A DNA stretch of 64,000 bases from Aricia agestis (lineage: Eukaryota > Arthropoda > Insecta > Lepidoptera > Lycaenidae). The stretch is from NCBI RefSeq assembly GCF_905147365.1, contig NC_056428.1:20428001-20492000 (forward strand), in the 5' to 3' direction. Below the pieces are notes generated by a model. It did no database searches and was not told the origin of the DNA. It worked only from the letters and a program-made list of their open reading frames with translations. Below are positions 23,880-35,412 of the stretch, piece after piece. Both the position numbers and the translations under genes were made by a program. Numbering within the stretch: position 1 is the first letter of the stretch; every line of letters starts with the position of its first letter.

Positions 23880-24590
23880 CGTACTTATATCTATACTAAT
23901 ATTATAAAGCGGAAGAGTTTGTTAGTTTGTTTGTTTGTTTGAACGCGCTTATCTCAGGAACTACTGGTCCGATTTAAAAAAATCTTTCAGTGTTTAATAG
24001 CCCATTTATCGAGGAAGGCTATATGCTATATTTTATCACGCTAATACTAATAGCAGCGTAGAAATAGAGGAAAGTGTGGAAAAAACGGGGGGAAATTATT
24101 TGAAAGGGCTTATTTGAACGCGCTAATCTCAGGAACTACTGGTTTGATTTGAAAAATTATTTCAGTGTTATATAGCCTATTTATCAAGAAAGGCTATAGG
24201 CTATATTTTATTGCGCTAAGACTAATAGGAGCGAAGAAATAGAGGAAAGTGTGGGAAAAACGGGAGAAATTATTTGAAATGGCATAATTGAACGCGGTAA
24301 TCTCAGGAACTACTGGTCCGATTTGAAAAATTCTTTTAGTGTTAGATAGCCCATTTATCAAGAAAGGCTATAGCCTTTCTTGATAAATGGAATATATAAT
24401 ATATAATATCACGCTAAGACTGATAGGAGCGAACAAATGGAGGAAAATGTGGGAAAAACGGGGGAAATTATTTGAAAGGGCTTATCTCACGAACTACTGG
24501 AGCAATTTTTCTGTTATTTGGCACTGATAAGAAGTAGACTACTTGAAGGATCATAGGCTATTTTTTGTGGACTAATTTGTCTGTGAAATA
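23880..24590 (+). repeat. Tandem-unit repeat, period about 180 bp
   Basis: Units carry GAACTACTGGTCCGATTTGA, AGATAGCCCATTTATC and GGGGGAAATTATTTGAAAGG. Same family as 18770-19350, 38990-39350 and 60530-60960. Confidence 0.75.
24351..24390. repeat. Perfect 40-bp palindrome inside a tandem unit
   Basis: CCATTTATCAAGAAAGGCTA is followed directly by its exact complement. Sister units have only the first arm followed by TAGGCTATATTTTAT. Confidence 0.9.
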
Positions 24591-24619
24591 TCTAATTTAC
24601 GCGAGTGAAGCTGCGCGGA

Positions 24620-25250
24620 ACGTTATATTTCGCGTGGTCACGACATCACGCGTAAACGGCTGGACCCATTTTGCTGAAATTTTATATAAAGGTACTTTGA
24701 GTCCCGAAAAAGAACATAGAATACATTTTGTCCCGGAAAAATGTACAGTTACTGCCCTATATACTTTTATGATTTGCGCGTAAACTATTCAATCTATTCA
24801 GATGGAATTTGGTATGGAGATACTTTGAGTCTCGGGAAAGGACAAGGAATACTAATTTTGTCCCGGAAAATGCGCGGTTCCCGCACAATAAACTTTTATG
24901 ATTATCACCTAAGCTATTCAATCTATTTTGATGAAATTTGGTATGGCAATACTTTCAGTCTCGGGGGAGGACAAGGGATACTTTTTTTCCCGGAAAATAT
25001 ACGGTTCCCGCACAATAAACTTTTATGATTCTCACCTAAACTATATTTTAATTTATTTTGATGAAATTTGGCATGGAAATTGGGGATACTAATTTGAATC
25101 TGGGACAAGGAATGTTTTCGTCCCAGAAAAATGTGCGCTTCCCACACAATATACTTTTCTGATTTGCGCATAAACGACTCAATCGATTATATGGTAACAA
25201 CTATTATAAACTAAAGTCCACGCGAACGAAGTCGCCGGCAACAGCTAGTT
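24620..25250 (+). repeat. Tandem repeat, period about 125 bp, four units
   Basis: Units contain TTGGTATGGAGATACTTTGA-like, TTTTGTCCCGGAAAA and CACAATAAACTTTTATGATT words. The block ends in GAAGTCGCCGGCAACAGCTA, a repeat terminus. The 72-95 aa frames here are repeat-derived. Confidence 0.7.
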
Positions 25251-25314
25251 ATGTATAATGGACGTCAGTGCGTTTAATGCATTGAGATTTGAGGAAAGCC
25301 TTATATCGGTGTAA

Positions 25315-25560
25315 AAAGCGCTTATTCCACCTTACTAAATTTAGACGTCTAAATGATTCAGTAACTAAATTTAGTCGAGGGGAATAGCATTTAGAAAGTT
25401 AGGATCCTAATTAGTGTACTAAATCGCAAAAAATGTGGCTTCCGACTGACTAAATCATTAAGCATCATAGTTAGGAAGCTATTAAGAAAGGTAGAATAAT
25501 GTAAACATTATTCTACCTTTCTTAATAGCTAACTCTAAAGAGTTAGACGCTTCATTCGCA
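25315..25560. mobile_element. TTATTCCACCTTACTAAATT element with hairpin
   Basis: Shares its start TTATTCCACCTTACTAAATT with 32470. It contains a 54-bp hairpin at 25477-25530 (26-bp perfect arms from AGCTATTAAGAAAGG, AA spacer). Confidence 0.65.
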
Positions 25561-25599
25561 CCAATCGCACCTCACTGCGGGAGCTGTGAAGACGTACGA

Positions 25600-26420
25600 G
25601 TGCTACCTTTATCAATGATGTGGCGCTAATGATTTTTCGATTTTTCGTAAACTACTAGAACGCCTTAACGAACCTCGCCTGCTACCCGGTGGTCCTAAAT
25701 TTCATAGTCAACAGTACGGTTTCACCGCCGGGAAATCGACTGTTGACGCGGCGTTAGAAGTAAGAAAAATAGTTAATTTATCGGAAACTAAATACAAGAT
25801 CGCCATTTCATTAGATATATCCGGCGTCTTCGACCATGCTTGGTGGCCGATGGTACTATTGAAACTAAAAAATCGAGGGTGTTATCGTAATATTTATTCC
25901 ATAATACATTCTTACTTTTCTAACGGTCAAACTAAGCTTCGATTAGGACAGTGTACACACGACAAAGATTTAACGTGAGGCTGCCCTCAAAGATCGGTAA
26001 TTTCGCCTAAGAGGAACATCGGATTCGACGATTTGTTAAGTCTTCCGACTTCCACTTCCACCGCTCTGTATACTGGTTGGTTACGCCAATGACGGGTTTC
26101 TTATCGTGCAAGCAAACTCGCGTTCCAAAATGGAGTCTAAAGCCAACAGTAGTCTTAATTAATATCTGACTGGGGTAAGCATAATCGCCTGAAATTCGCC
26201 ACGCAAAAAAGTTACCAAATTCTTTTAAAAGGTTCCCTTATATCTTCCCCTAGCATTAAACTTGACAATATTAACGTTAAACGCAACGCTTGGTTTTTTA
26301 TTTGGAAAATAAATTTACATTTCTGGAACATAATATAATCCAAACCGGTGAGAGAGCCAAACGTAATTTTTACTCGTTCACTAGAATATCTCCTCCTTTA
26401 ATACTCTCAAATTAATTTAC
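25600..26420 (+). mobile_element. R1-clade LINE relic, reverse transcriptase part
   Basis: Translating across stops and frameshifts gives QYGFTAGKSTVDAALEVRKI, then IAISLDISGVFDHAWWPMVL (RT motif with one Asp), SYFSNGQ, a stop where GCPQ begins, and FDDLLSLP. The catalytic F-A-D-D box appears as YANDG. These are R1-family ORF2 motifs. Dead element. Confidence 0.8.
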
Positions 26421-26913
26421 ACCGCGACGTATCTCGGCAGCGATGATGTTTTATTAAAGATGGAGTATGCTCATACAAAGCGGTCCTCAGAATTTGTTCC
26501 TGTACGACATATAAATACCTACCTCTGGTATATATCTATAAATTACAACAATGAATGCGACAGATACGTTACGATTTACGAATGATATAGAAAAGGATTG
26601 CTATATACTTTGAGCCACCTTTGAGCATACTTTGAGTCATAGGCCGTGTTCGTCGGCGTATTTTTGGACAAACCTTTTATTGCGCATGTCCAAAAGATGT
26701 CATGGCAACGCCATAACAAGTTGCTGGTCAAGTCGTAAACAACGTCTTAATTGTTTATACATGATTAAAATAATAAAAGCTAAACATAAATACATAAGCC
26801 TAAATTGTCTAACAGCCGCACAAATAATTTATTTAACACTATGATAGTGTTTGATTATTTTATTTTGGAAAATATGGATATGGATCACTTGGAAAAATTT
26901 AAAAATTTAATTG
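26420..26913. other. Decayed LINE body, nothing clear
   Basis: Between R1 RT and later R1 pieces; no readable domain. The 70-aa frame at 26632 shows no family motif. Confidence 0.35.
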
Positions 26914-27244
26914 TTTTTTTTTTTAATGAAATAAGAGGGCAAACGAGCAAACGGGTCACCTGATGGAAAGCAACTTCCGTCACCCATGGACACTCGTAGC
27001 ATCAGAAGAGATGCAGGTGCGTTGCCGGCCTTTTAAGAGGGAATAGGGTAACAGGGGAGGGTAGGGATGGGAAGGGAAGGGAATAAGGGAAGGTAAGGAA
27101 GGGAATAGGGTAGGGGATTGGGCCTCCGGTAAACTCACTCACTCGGTGAAACACAGCGCAAGCGCTGTTTCACGCCGGTTTTCTGTGAGAGCGTGGTATT
27201 TCTCCGGTCGAGCCGGCCCATTCGTGCCAAAGCATGGCTCTCCC
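26914..27244 (+). repeat. Dispersed repeat A, copy 3
   Basis: A near-full-length copy inserted into the LINE relic region. AATGAAATAAGAGGGCAAAC to GCCAAAGCATGGCTCTCCC. Confidence 0.75.
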
Positions 27245-27759
27245 ACTGGTTTGTTCATTGCAACGCCACCAACAAATTGCAATTGAGTTAAATGTCAAGT
27301 CGTAAACAGTTGTCGTTGCCATGGCATGACATGATTTGGACGCTGCAGCTGTAATTGTCATCCGTATTTTCTATCCTTTTTTAGTTTAATATTTTGCATT
27401 GAATAATTTGTCGATTGGAAAATATCCAAATAAAAATTAATTACTAGATGTTTTCATGTTCTTACTTACTTGTGGTACCTACTGTGGTACGTAACTTTTT
27501 CATCCTTTTTTACCTATTTTTGCATTTCCTAAAAACGCAGCTTGGCATTTTAAGTCAAAAACACAATGATATTCTAACGTGACACCTCATCGCTCACTCG
27601 CTGCCAACATGCAACTATAATTCAAAATAAGGCACTTACCTTGATTTTGGCCGTACAGACTGTACGCTCTAGTGCGATATCTACCTTTTTTTATGATAGA
27701 ATATCATATCTCGGCAGTATTTGCTACGGGGCCCCCGTGTAGGCCGATAGAGCAAATAT

Positions 27760-27905
27760 TGGCGCGGCTCGTCGAAAGCTGCTACAAAGCCAAGGTCTTG
27801 GGCTTATCTTCTTATGTAAAGCTTACAGGACCACAAGCACCGAAGCTTTACCTGTTTTAGCCGGAGTTTTACCCGTTGACCTTAAGAGCGACAATGTACT
27901 AGAGT
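27760..27905 (+). mobile_element. R1 relic, ORF2 C-terminal third
   Basis: After a frameshift the sequence reads RTTSTEALPVLAGVLPVDLK, a hallmark of the region between RT and the zinc knuckle in R1 proteins. Preceded by LVESCYKAKVLGLSSYVKLT in the other frame. Confidence 0.7.
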
Positions 27906-28105
27906 CTGGCTAGCGAAAGATGAGACTGGAAAAGGCGGCAAATTAAAAAAATCAACGTATAACAACCCTATCTATAGGCGCCATTAAAGTTTTGTTCTAC
28001 GAACTACGAAAAATAAAAACTAAGAAACCTTATTATTCGTAGTTCGTAGATCAAAACTATAATTCCGGCTATAGACAGGGTTGTTGAACACACAAGGTTG
28101 AAAAA

Positions 28106-28162
28106 ATTAAAGGTGAAGTCGGTACTATCATCCTGGATGATAGTACCGACTTCACCTTTAAT
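28106..28162. repeat. 28-bp-arm hairpin
   Basis: ATTAAAGGTGAAGTCGGTAC and CTATCATCC, a single T, then the exact complement. Confidence 0.9.
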
Positions 28163-28509
28163 TCGACATGATATGAAAGCAGATTTGTCCAAATTATTAT
28201 TCAGTCGCATGATTCAGATAGTTGACAATTAATAACTATTGCTAAAGTGTAACTTAGACCATTTTAAATATCTTAAATAACATTATTTATGAACGTATCC
28301 TGCAAACCATCGACTTCGGTTTACACTTTTCGATTTTTTTATTTATTTTTTCTTTGAAACATATAAAATAGTATTTTTTTATAAAAACTAGAAGAGTTTT
28401 TTAATAGTACAATACAGAAACCTCATTAAAATATGGAATAATTTTCGAGCTAGATTTTTTTAAAGTAAACGTATAGCCCGCTATTTAGGGTCGAATTAAG
28501 GGTTAAACG

Positions 28510-28800
28510 CTCGCGATAAAATAAAAATCACAAGATTGTTTGAACCCTTAGACTTAGAGGATTCGGTACCTACCGTACGTATAGTCTAATCTCTGAATGG
28601 CAAACGCGATGGGACAAATCCACTAAAGGGAGACATCGTTATAACTTTTTCCCTAATATTCGTGATTGGCTGTCCAAACACTAGATAGATATTGATCACA
28701 GCGAATCTCAATTCCTGACCGGTCATGGAAATTTTAAAAACAAACTTTACAGACACGGACGTAAAAAAAAGTACGGACGTAACCTTCTCTAATCACGAGT
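28510..28800 (+). mobile_element. R1 relic, ORF2 C-terminus
   Basis: Reads LISEWQTRWDKSTKGRHRYN and FFPNIRDWLSKH, then SQFLTGHGNF, the R1-type C-terminal W..RW and TGHG.F pattern. A second copy is inverted at 32067-32281. Confidence 0.75.
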
Positions 28801-28859
28801 GAAGCCTAGTTATGGCCGCCCGTGTAGGACGTGTGCGTGATATGAGGGTTGCCATACAA

Positions 28860-29518
28860 ATCATAAATTTCCCTACTTTAAAATTTTGTAAACTCAGTAA
28901 GTTAAATGTATTTTTTATACTTAAACATATTTTTATGTTTTTTTCACTTCAGAAATGTAAGCGGTTGTTAAAGATGTCATAATTAAAATATTATTTTTAT
29001 GACACTATAGATAGAAAAAAAACACATATTACGTACAGAGAAGTATATTATTTACATAACATTATTAGTAATAATGATTATGTACAAACATTTACAATAA
29101 TAAAATTATTACTAGCTATTTGACCGAGCTTTGCTCGGTATTCGATAAAACACGAATAAAATGACATTTTAAAAAAATAATTCCTAGCTAGACAGATTTA
29201 TCGCCCCCGAAACCTATATAAGAAACCTGTATACGAAAAGATATAAGATACTTAAGTCCCGTAACCCGTTTCATCAAACAGTCAAGTAATGTTAAATAAA
29301 TAATGGCTTGTTAAATCAGTTAACGGCCTGTTAGAGCTATCGAGAGTTCTACCATGCGCTAACGTCAAATCAAATCACCTAACATGGTGTTAAATTTATT
29401 CCTGGTCTAGAGGTCCATTCAATATTTTCATTCCTACTAGGTCTCAATGACGCTCGGGTGACTACACCAATAGCACCTTCCCTCCCCTACTACTGAAGGA
29501 AATCTAAGACAACAATTT
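28860..29518. other. AT-rich spacer with repeat fragments
   Basis: Contains CTATTTGACCGAGCTTTGCT (29114), a dispersed-repeat motif. No gene seen. Confidence 0.35.
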
Positions 29519-29784
29519 TATCTATGGACGCTTCACACCACGTCAGTCTGACCCCGTGCTAAGTACCTGAAGGAGTTGTGTTACGGGTACCAGACAACGG
29601 AAATATATTTAATACTGTTATACTATACATATATTTAAGATTTTTATTATATGATACACATATTTAATACACACCCATGACCCAGGAACTTTGAAAACTT
29701 TTTGTTCCGTCGGCAGGATTCGAACCCGCGACCCCCGGCTTGAGCCACCGACAGCCCACCCACTGAGCCACAGAGGTCGTCAAA
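29519..29784 (-). mobile_element. tRNA-derived SINE, copy 1
   Basis: On the minus strand it starts GACCTCTGTGGCTCAGTGGG (A-box-like), then GGGTTCGAATCCTGCC (B box), GACGGAACAAAAAGTTTTC and a tail ending ...CCATAGAT. About 265 bp. Other copies: 61957-62220, and a tail-only copy at 60385-60527. Headless pieces sit in each 0.78-kb array unit. Confidence 0.8.
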
Positions 29785-29869
29785 CAACAGTTATATCCAC
29801 TTTTGTAAATTAAGAAATTAATAGGGGTGTAGACTATTTTTAGGAAATATATTTATTTTACAGATGTAC

Positions 29870-30032
29870 CATCAAGGAAGTTGATTCCTATGCAACTGAC
29901 AGACGAACGTTATTTGGTCGAATACTTATGTCAATTCAATGTTAATTGTGATCTGTCGGCTGGGTTTGACGTAACGCAACCAAACTACTTAGGCCCCCGA
30001 TTTGCATAGGAATCAACTTCTCTGATAGTACA
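29870..30032. mobile_element. MITE family M1, copy 3
   Basis: TACCATCAAGGAAGTTGATT to GGAATCAACTTCTCTGATAG. Nearly intact. Confidence 0.75.
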
Positions 30033-30039
30033 TAAGTAT

Positions 30040-30960
30040 TTTGTTACACCTAAAATATGTATAAAAAATAAATACACTCTTATTTCAATTAAAAAAATCA
30101 CTTATTAAATATAAAAAATATTATAAAGTTATTAAGTAAAATATGTCCATTTTCGGTAATTCTATAATACAAACTCTCAAAAAAAAAACAATAATTTGTA
30201 TTAGATTTCGTTTACTGTCTACACCCCTATTATTGTATTCCTGCCTAATTACTGGTCAATAGTATGCTAAATACTTACATGACACTAATAAAAGACAATA
30301 AAATTAATTATTTGATTATTTAAAAATAATTTAAAATTTTCCCCGGTTTGGGGAAAATTTCCCCACTTTGTTATGGACATTACTGACCTGTTGAAGTTGA
30401 ATTAATATTTACATTATTTTATCAAAATACTTTAAAAATATGTTATCTTACCTATGAAATATTATTCCTTGATGTTTTTTGTGTAAGGTTGTATTGTTCT
30501 TGCACCATTTTACAACACAAGATGGCATATTTATTTTTATTTATGAATGACAAAGATGTGTCACCGCGATGCAGTCTAATTGCGTAATGGCGGTACGATC
30601 GGCTTATTACAGTGCGAGTGTTTGTGCAAGATGTGTACATATGATCGCCTGGGCTTATTAAGGGTGCTTCACTCATTTCTTAATGGCGATCCGTCCGTAT
30701 TTTTTTTACGTCCGTGTTTACAGATTTAAAAAATCTATCAAATATTAAAAAAATCAAACGTAATACCAAGATCATTTCCCATACGAGAATATTTACCATA
30801 TTAGAGTTATTATTCAGCATAAGATAGTAATAATAATAACCAAGGTTCTTGTACAAAGATTCACTACAAAATATTTACTGTATACCAAAAAATATGATTA
30901 CAATTTAATATGTAAATAATATTGATCTTGGTAGGTATTTACAGTATGGGGGATATTAGA
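30040..30960. other. AT-rich spacer, nothing recognised
   Basis: The 74-aa minus frame at 30452-30676 has no recognisable domain. No repeat family identified. Confidence 0.35.
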
Positions 30961-30967
30961 TTATCAT

Positions 30968-31028
30968 AGCGTTAGCGCTCTCCATTGGCTATTGAAACTT
31001 TCAATAGGCAATGGAGAGCGCTAACGCT
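30968..31028. repeat. 30-bp-arm hairpin (one mismatch)
   Basis: AGCGTTAGCGCTCTCCATTG... pairs with CAATGGAGAGCGCTAACGCT around a single C. Confidence 0.85.
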
Positions 31029-31539
31029 GACAGATATTGTCGTCAGGGTAACTAGATCTCAGAGAATTCGATTTGTCAAAAGACATCGTCATTTTTAATA
31101 TGGCTTGTTTTTTGTTATTTTAGCAAGATTATCGAAGTATATAATTAGAAAATTAATTACATTACATTATTTGAAACATATTAACGAACAAGAAATTAAA
31201 AACTCTTTTTTATATTAAATAACTGGCAACACCTATTTCTATGACCGTATTGGATCCAATCTCTCAGCAAATGTCAAAAATCTATGATCAAGGAAGAAAT
31301 GAATCATAATTCATATGTCTTAGATATTACATTATCCAATATCATTGACTCAATGATCTCGGATCCAATATATATATTAATCTAATATCCCCCTTAGTGA
31401 CAAATTGGCTTTCAAACATTTTTTTCTCCAACTTTTCAAAAAAAAGAAATTTCTCTGGCTTCATACTAATATGACCGATATATTATGTATATTTATATAT
31501 ATTACCGACCGATATATTTGGTATATTTAGTAAATTGGC

Positions 31540-31700
31540 CGAGTGTGTTTTTTAGGGTTTCGTACCCAAAGGGTAAAAATGGGACCCTATACTGAGACTT
31601 TAATGTCTGTCCGTCTTCTTGACTGTCTGTCTGTCCGTCTGTTTGTCTGTCTGTCCGTCTGTCTGTCCTTCTGTCTGTCCGTCTGTCTGTCTCCGGCTAT
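31540..31700 (+). repeat. Dispersed repeat with GTCTGTCTGTCC tract
   Basis: TTTTTAGGGTTTCGTACCCA, AAAGGGTAAAAATGGGACCC, then a long (GTCT)n tract. Same family as 57005. Confidence 0.65.
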
Positions 31701-32066
31701 AACTCAAGAACAATAATAGCTAGAGAGTTGAAATTTTCAGAGATTATGTATTTCTGTTTCCGCTATAATAATAAATAGTAAAACCTAATAAAAAAAGAAA
31801 TGAAATATTTTAGGGGAGCTCTCATACAAGAAACTTGATTTTTCTCATACAAAAAACAAGCAGAACAACAGCATCGTTTTTGATGACTAAGCAAAAAACC
31901 AAAAAACGGGACCTTCTTTGCCCCCCCCTCGAGCTCACCTCGGAGGGGTCAGGACTTTTAGTATGTTTATCTCCTAACTACTCTAAACAAAGTACCAAAG
32001 TTAAAATTTCTGCTTTTTACTTTTCCAAGCAGACCCCCATTTTGGGCATTCGTTTACTAGGCTATT

Positions 32067-32281
32067 AAAATTTCCATGACCGGTCAGGAATTGAGATACG
32101 CTGTGATCAATATCTATCCAGTGTTTGGACAGCCGATCACGAATATTAGGGAAAAAGTTATAAAGATGTCTCCCTTTAGTGGATTTGTCCCATCGCGTTT
32201 GCCATTCAGAGATTAGACTATACGTACCGAATCCTCTAAGTCTAAGGGTTCAAACAATCTTGTGATTTTAATTTTTATCGA
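32067..32281 (-). mobile_element. R1 relic, inverted copy of the C-terminus
   Basis: Reverse complement of 28510-28740 with few changes (CATGACCGGTCAGGAATTGA; GATTAGACTATACGTACCG). Confidence 0.75.
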
Positions 32282-32469
32282 TTCATTGATCGTATTTTAC
32301 GTCATATTATGTGGTTTCAAATTGAAACCACATAAAATAGGATCAATGAAATATGATAATGTAATATGCAGGTATGATCAAATGATCATATATATTGGAT
32401 CCTATATATGATCATATAAATGATAATGTAATACCCCCCTATGAGAATTTCGATGGCACCCGGATTCTT

Positions 32470-32690
32470 AAGGGCTTATTCCACCTTACTAAATTTAGAC
32501 GTCCTAATTAGGACTAGTCCCAAAGAGAAGACTAATTAATTCCACCAATCAAAAGCCAGTAGCCAGTAGCCACACTCCTTCCAATTTATATAGTATGCTA
32601 ATTAGGATCCTAACTTTCTAAATGCTATTTCACCTGACTTTTAGTTACTGAAGCAATTTAGGCGTGTAAGTTAGGTGAAATTTAATGAAT
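32470..32690. mobile_element. TTATTCCACCTTACTAAATT element, copy 2
   Basis: Shares TTATTCCACCTTACTAAATT, AGACGTC and TTAGGATCCTAACTTTCTAA with 25315-25560. Confidence 0.55.
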
Positions 32691-32948
32691 AAAAATACTT
32701 TTACTTTTTAAGAACATCTATTACAAAGAGAACATAATATCTACGTTTTATCTTTTATCACTTTTATCCCCTGAAAATCATACCTTAATAAAATACTAAC
32801 AATACTAGAATATCGCAAATACCTACTACACATTTCACGAACAGTTATATGAATACCATTGGAATACACAATAATCACAAAATGTTTTATAAGCTTTGAG
32901 TGTTACATATACATATGAACACTTACATACTTACTACATTATTTAAGA

Positions 32949-33494
32949 ATAGTCTGTCAAAAAGTTAAGAAATTAAAAAGTGGCAACATCCTAGTGTCAG
33001 ATCCCTTTCAAGTTTCAAATCAATCTAAGAATAATCGGCCAAGTGCGAGTCAGACTCGCGCACGACTGGTTCCGTACCATTAAAGAGCAAATAAAATTGT
33101 GTTTTTTGTATGGGAGCCCCCTTAATTTTATATTTTATTTTAATATTTTTACTAAATAATAATATTATAGTACACATAAAACTAATTACTTTGAGAAAAA
33201 TTCAAGTACCTATTTGTTGTCATTACTGATATAGAGCAAAAAGGACAAAAAATCATGTTTGTTGTCTGGGAGGCAATATTAATTTTATTTTGTTTTTAGT
33301 ATATTTTGTTGTTAAAGACAGCAGATATACATAATCTGTGAAAATTTCAACTCTCTAGCTATTACCGTTCTTGAGTTACAGCCTGGAGACAGACAGACAG
33401 ACGGACAAACAACAAAGTCATAGTAATAGGGTCCCAAAGGGATGACACTATGATGTTGCCACTTTTTAATTTCTTCACTTTTTTGACAGACTAC
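32949..33494. mobile_element. TA-type TIR element carrying another repeat
   Basis: AGTCTGTCAAAAAGTTAAGA and AAAAAGTGGCAACATC are inverted at the right as GATGTTGCCACTTTTTAATT and TTTTTTGACAGACT, between TA dinucleotides. Inside, 33037-33440 is a GGCCAAGTGCGAGTCAGACT repeat. Non-coding. Confidence 0.75.
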
Positions 33495-34242
33495 ATACTT
33501 CGTACAACTATCGGGTACCTTTTATGCAATAATTACAATAAGACAGTTTTCAGGGTATGAGATCAAAATAATAATAACATTATACTTAATACTAAAAGTT
33601 TAAAATTTAGGCCAATTTCTAATATACTTTATCTAGTTGTGCCTTAGGACACTACATTTCTTAAATGTAGGTTTTCATAGTTAAAAATGCAGTAAAACAT
33701 ATAATTGCAGATAGAGAAATATTATAGTCAAAACTTACAATAAGTAAGAGTATTGTAATAAAATAGGTAATATTTTTAAAAATAGCTAGCTTAAAATATA
33801 ATTTAATAAAAAATATATCTTCCAAAATCTTAAAGTAAATAAGTACCTATTATAAAATAAAATATTTAGAATTTAGGCGGACTCCACACATGTTTCTGAG
33901 ATAAATGTAAAAAGTAAAAAATAATAAGTACAAAGTTACAATTACTATGGCAATAAAATTTACAATAATTGTTAAATCCATCACTATTCCGTCGCACAAA
34001 CAATTTACTATTATTTTCTATTATTTATTTAACAAATGCACATATCAATATAAAAATTACCCAGTAGCCGATTCTCAGACATACTGTTTGAATTGGGGTG
34101 CTGAATATGCATAAATAATTTGGTAAAAATTGGTAAACCGTTTTGAGTGAGGTTTATAACTAACATTGTGACACAAAAATTTTATATTCAAGATTATTCT
34201 TGAGGCATAAAAGTGCACTGTTATCTAATCCAAATATGTTCC
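33495..34242. other. 3' flank of TAF7, AT-rich
   Basis: Probably includes the TAF7 3' UTR (several AATAAA/TTTATT words). No other feature. Confidence 0.4.
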
Positions 34243-35412
34243 TCAAATGTCTTCAGAGTTTTGTAAAGTTATCAATCCCTGATATTCCATCTCCTTGTAC
34301 ATGATATCTTGGTTTAGAGTATGCAAAATATCTTTAAACCTTTGCTTCAAAGCCAGATTTTCCATTCCTGCTATCTCGGCTTGCGTTCTTTGCCTTCGTT
34401 GTTTGAGCTCTTCCAATTGCTGTCGGACTTGTTCTATTCTTAGCGACATATTGTCCTTGGAGGAATCTCGAGATTGCTCATCCTCTTCTGATGAAAGGTT
34501 CGTTCTAGTAGCAGATGTAACTGTACAAGTCGGGGCTTGCTTCCTACTAGACTCACCGAACATTTGCGGCTGAAATTTAATGGGGTATTCATCCCTCCTA
34601 GACGAGGACTCACCTGTGCTAAGCATGGAGCTACTATGGGGGAGCCTACTATCGTAAGAAGACAGTCTGCTATCTTCCACCTCAACATTTATGTTAGGCT
34701 CCTCATTGTCGCTGTCGCTAACTGCTCCACCAAATATGTCAACCACATTTGATTTGACCGGTTTTGTTTTAGAATGAGCTGATCCTCTTTTGCCGGCAAC
34801 TTTTGATTTTTTATCCTTACGAGATGGTGTCTTAGCATCCTGTTTAAATTGGGGTTCGTCTTCCTCATTGATAATTTCCCATGTAACTTTCATGGCTTCA
34901 TTATCGGCTCTAAGCAGCCTCTTCACTTCCTTTTCGATTTCTGGTGCTTCAACATATTTTTTCTTTAAGGTCTTTCTAAATCTTCTTTTGCGCACGTTTT
35001 TTGTGGGTGGAGTTATGCCATGAGGCCATAGAAACTTTTTGTCGACTTTATAGGGATCTTTCTTTTTATTTTTTACTGGTAATTCTTCTTCAGCAGGTGT
35101 TTGGTCAGGCTCTTCTTTGCATACCATCATTTGACAGATATCAGCAGTTTTGTAGAAACTTTTGGAGTCGATTGTTTTGAGAGATTCAATTATGGTCGGC
35201 AAATCGACAATTTTGGCGTGCATCAACCAATGATCGAATTTTACTTCCCCTTTTCTCATGTCGTTATCGATTTGTATATTTAATCTGCTTTTCAGGTTTT
35301 CACTTGTTCGAAGGGCTTCTCTTAAGACTTTGGCGGGTTCTTCTGGCAGACGCAGAATAAACTGTGACTCCAATTCCGATGGGTATTCAGGCTCTCGTTT
35401 GTCGCGGTTCAT
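34243..35412 (-). CDS. Taf7: TAF7, TFIID subunit 7
   Basis: Single 389-aa open frame, ATG at 35412, TAA-type stop at 34243, no intron needed. TAF7 is a TFIID subunit that binds TAF1 and restrains its activity until pre-initiation complex assembly; it acts in the nucleus. The TAFII55 N-terminal domain spans about residues 10-170: LESQFILRLPEEPAKVLREA, FDHWLMHAKIVDLPTIIESL, FYKTADICQMM, then after an acidic-basic linker WPHGITPPTKNVRKRRFRK and VKRLLRADNEAMKVTWEII. The middle (about 180-310) is Ser/Lys-rich and low-complexity. A C-terminal coiled coil lies at about 327-380 (RIEQVRQQLEELKQRRQRTQ). The basic run KNVRKRRFRKTLKKK is a likely nuclear signal. Length is close to human TAF7 (349 aa). 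The neighbours are unrelated genes, so no functional link is implied. Confidence 0.97.
   Translation of the reverse strand: MNRDKREPEYPSELESQFILRLPEEPAKVLREALRTSENLKSRLNIQIDNDMRKGEVKFDHWLMHAKIVDLPTIIESLKTIDSKSFYKTADICQMMVCKEEPDQTPAEEELPVKNKKKDPYKVDKKFLWPHGITPPTKNVRKRRFRKTLKKKYVEAPEIEKEVKRLLRADNEAMKVTWEIINEEDEPQFKQDAKTPSRKDKKSKVAGKRGSAHSKTKPVKSNVVDIFGGAVSDSDNEEPNINVEVEDSRLSSYDSRLPHSSSMLSTGESSSRRDEYPIKFQPQMFGESSRKQAPTCTVTSATRTNLSSEEDEQSRDSSKDNMSLRIEQVRQQLEELKQRRQRTQAEIAGMENLALKQRFKDILHTLNQDIMYKEMEYQGLITLQNSEDI

Noticed and set aside
27640..27680. Minus-strand 41-nt segment with strong GTAAGT donor and ..GGTAG acceptor (DIALERTVCTAKIK)
   Set aside because: Too short to assign; no partner exons found and it lies in LINE debris.
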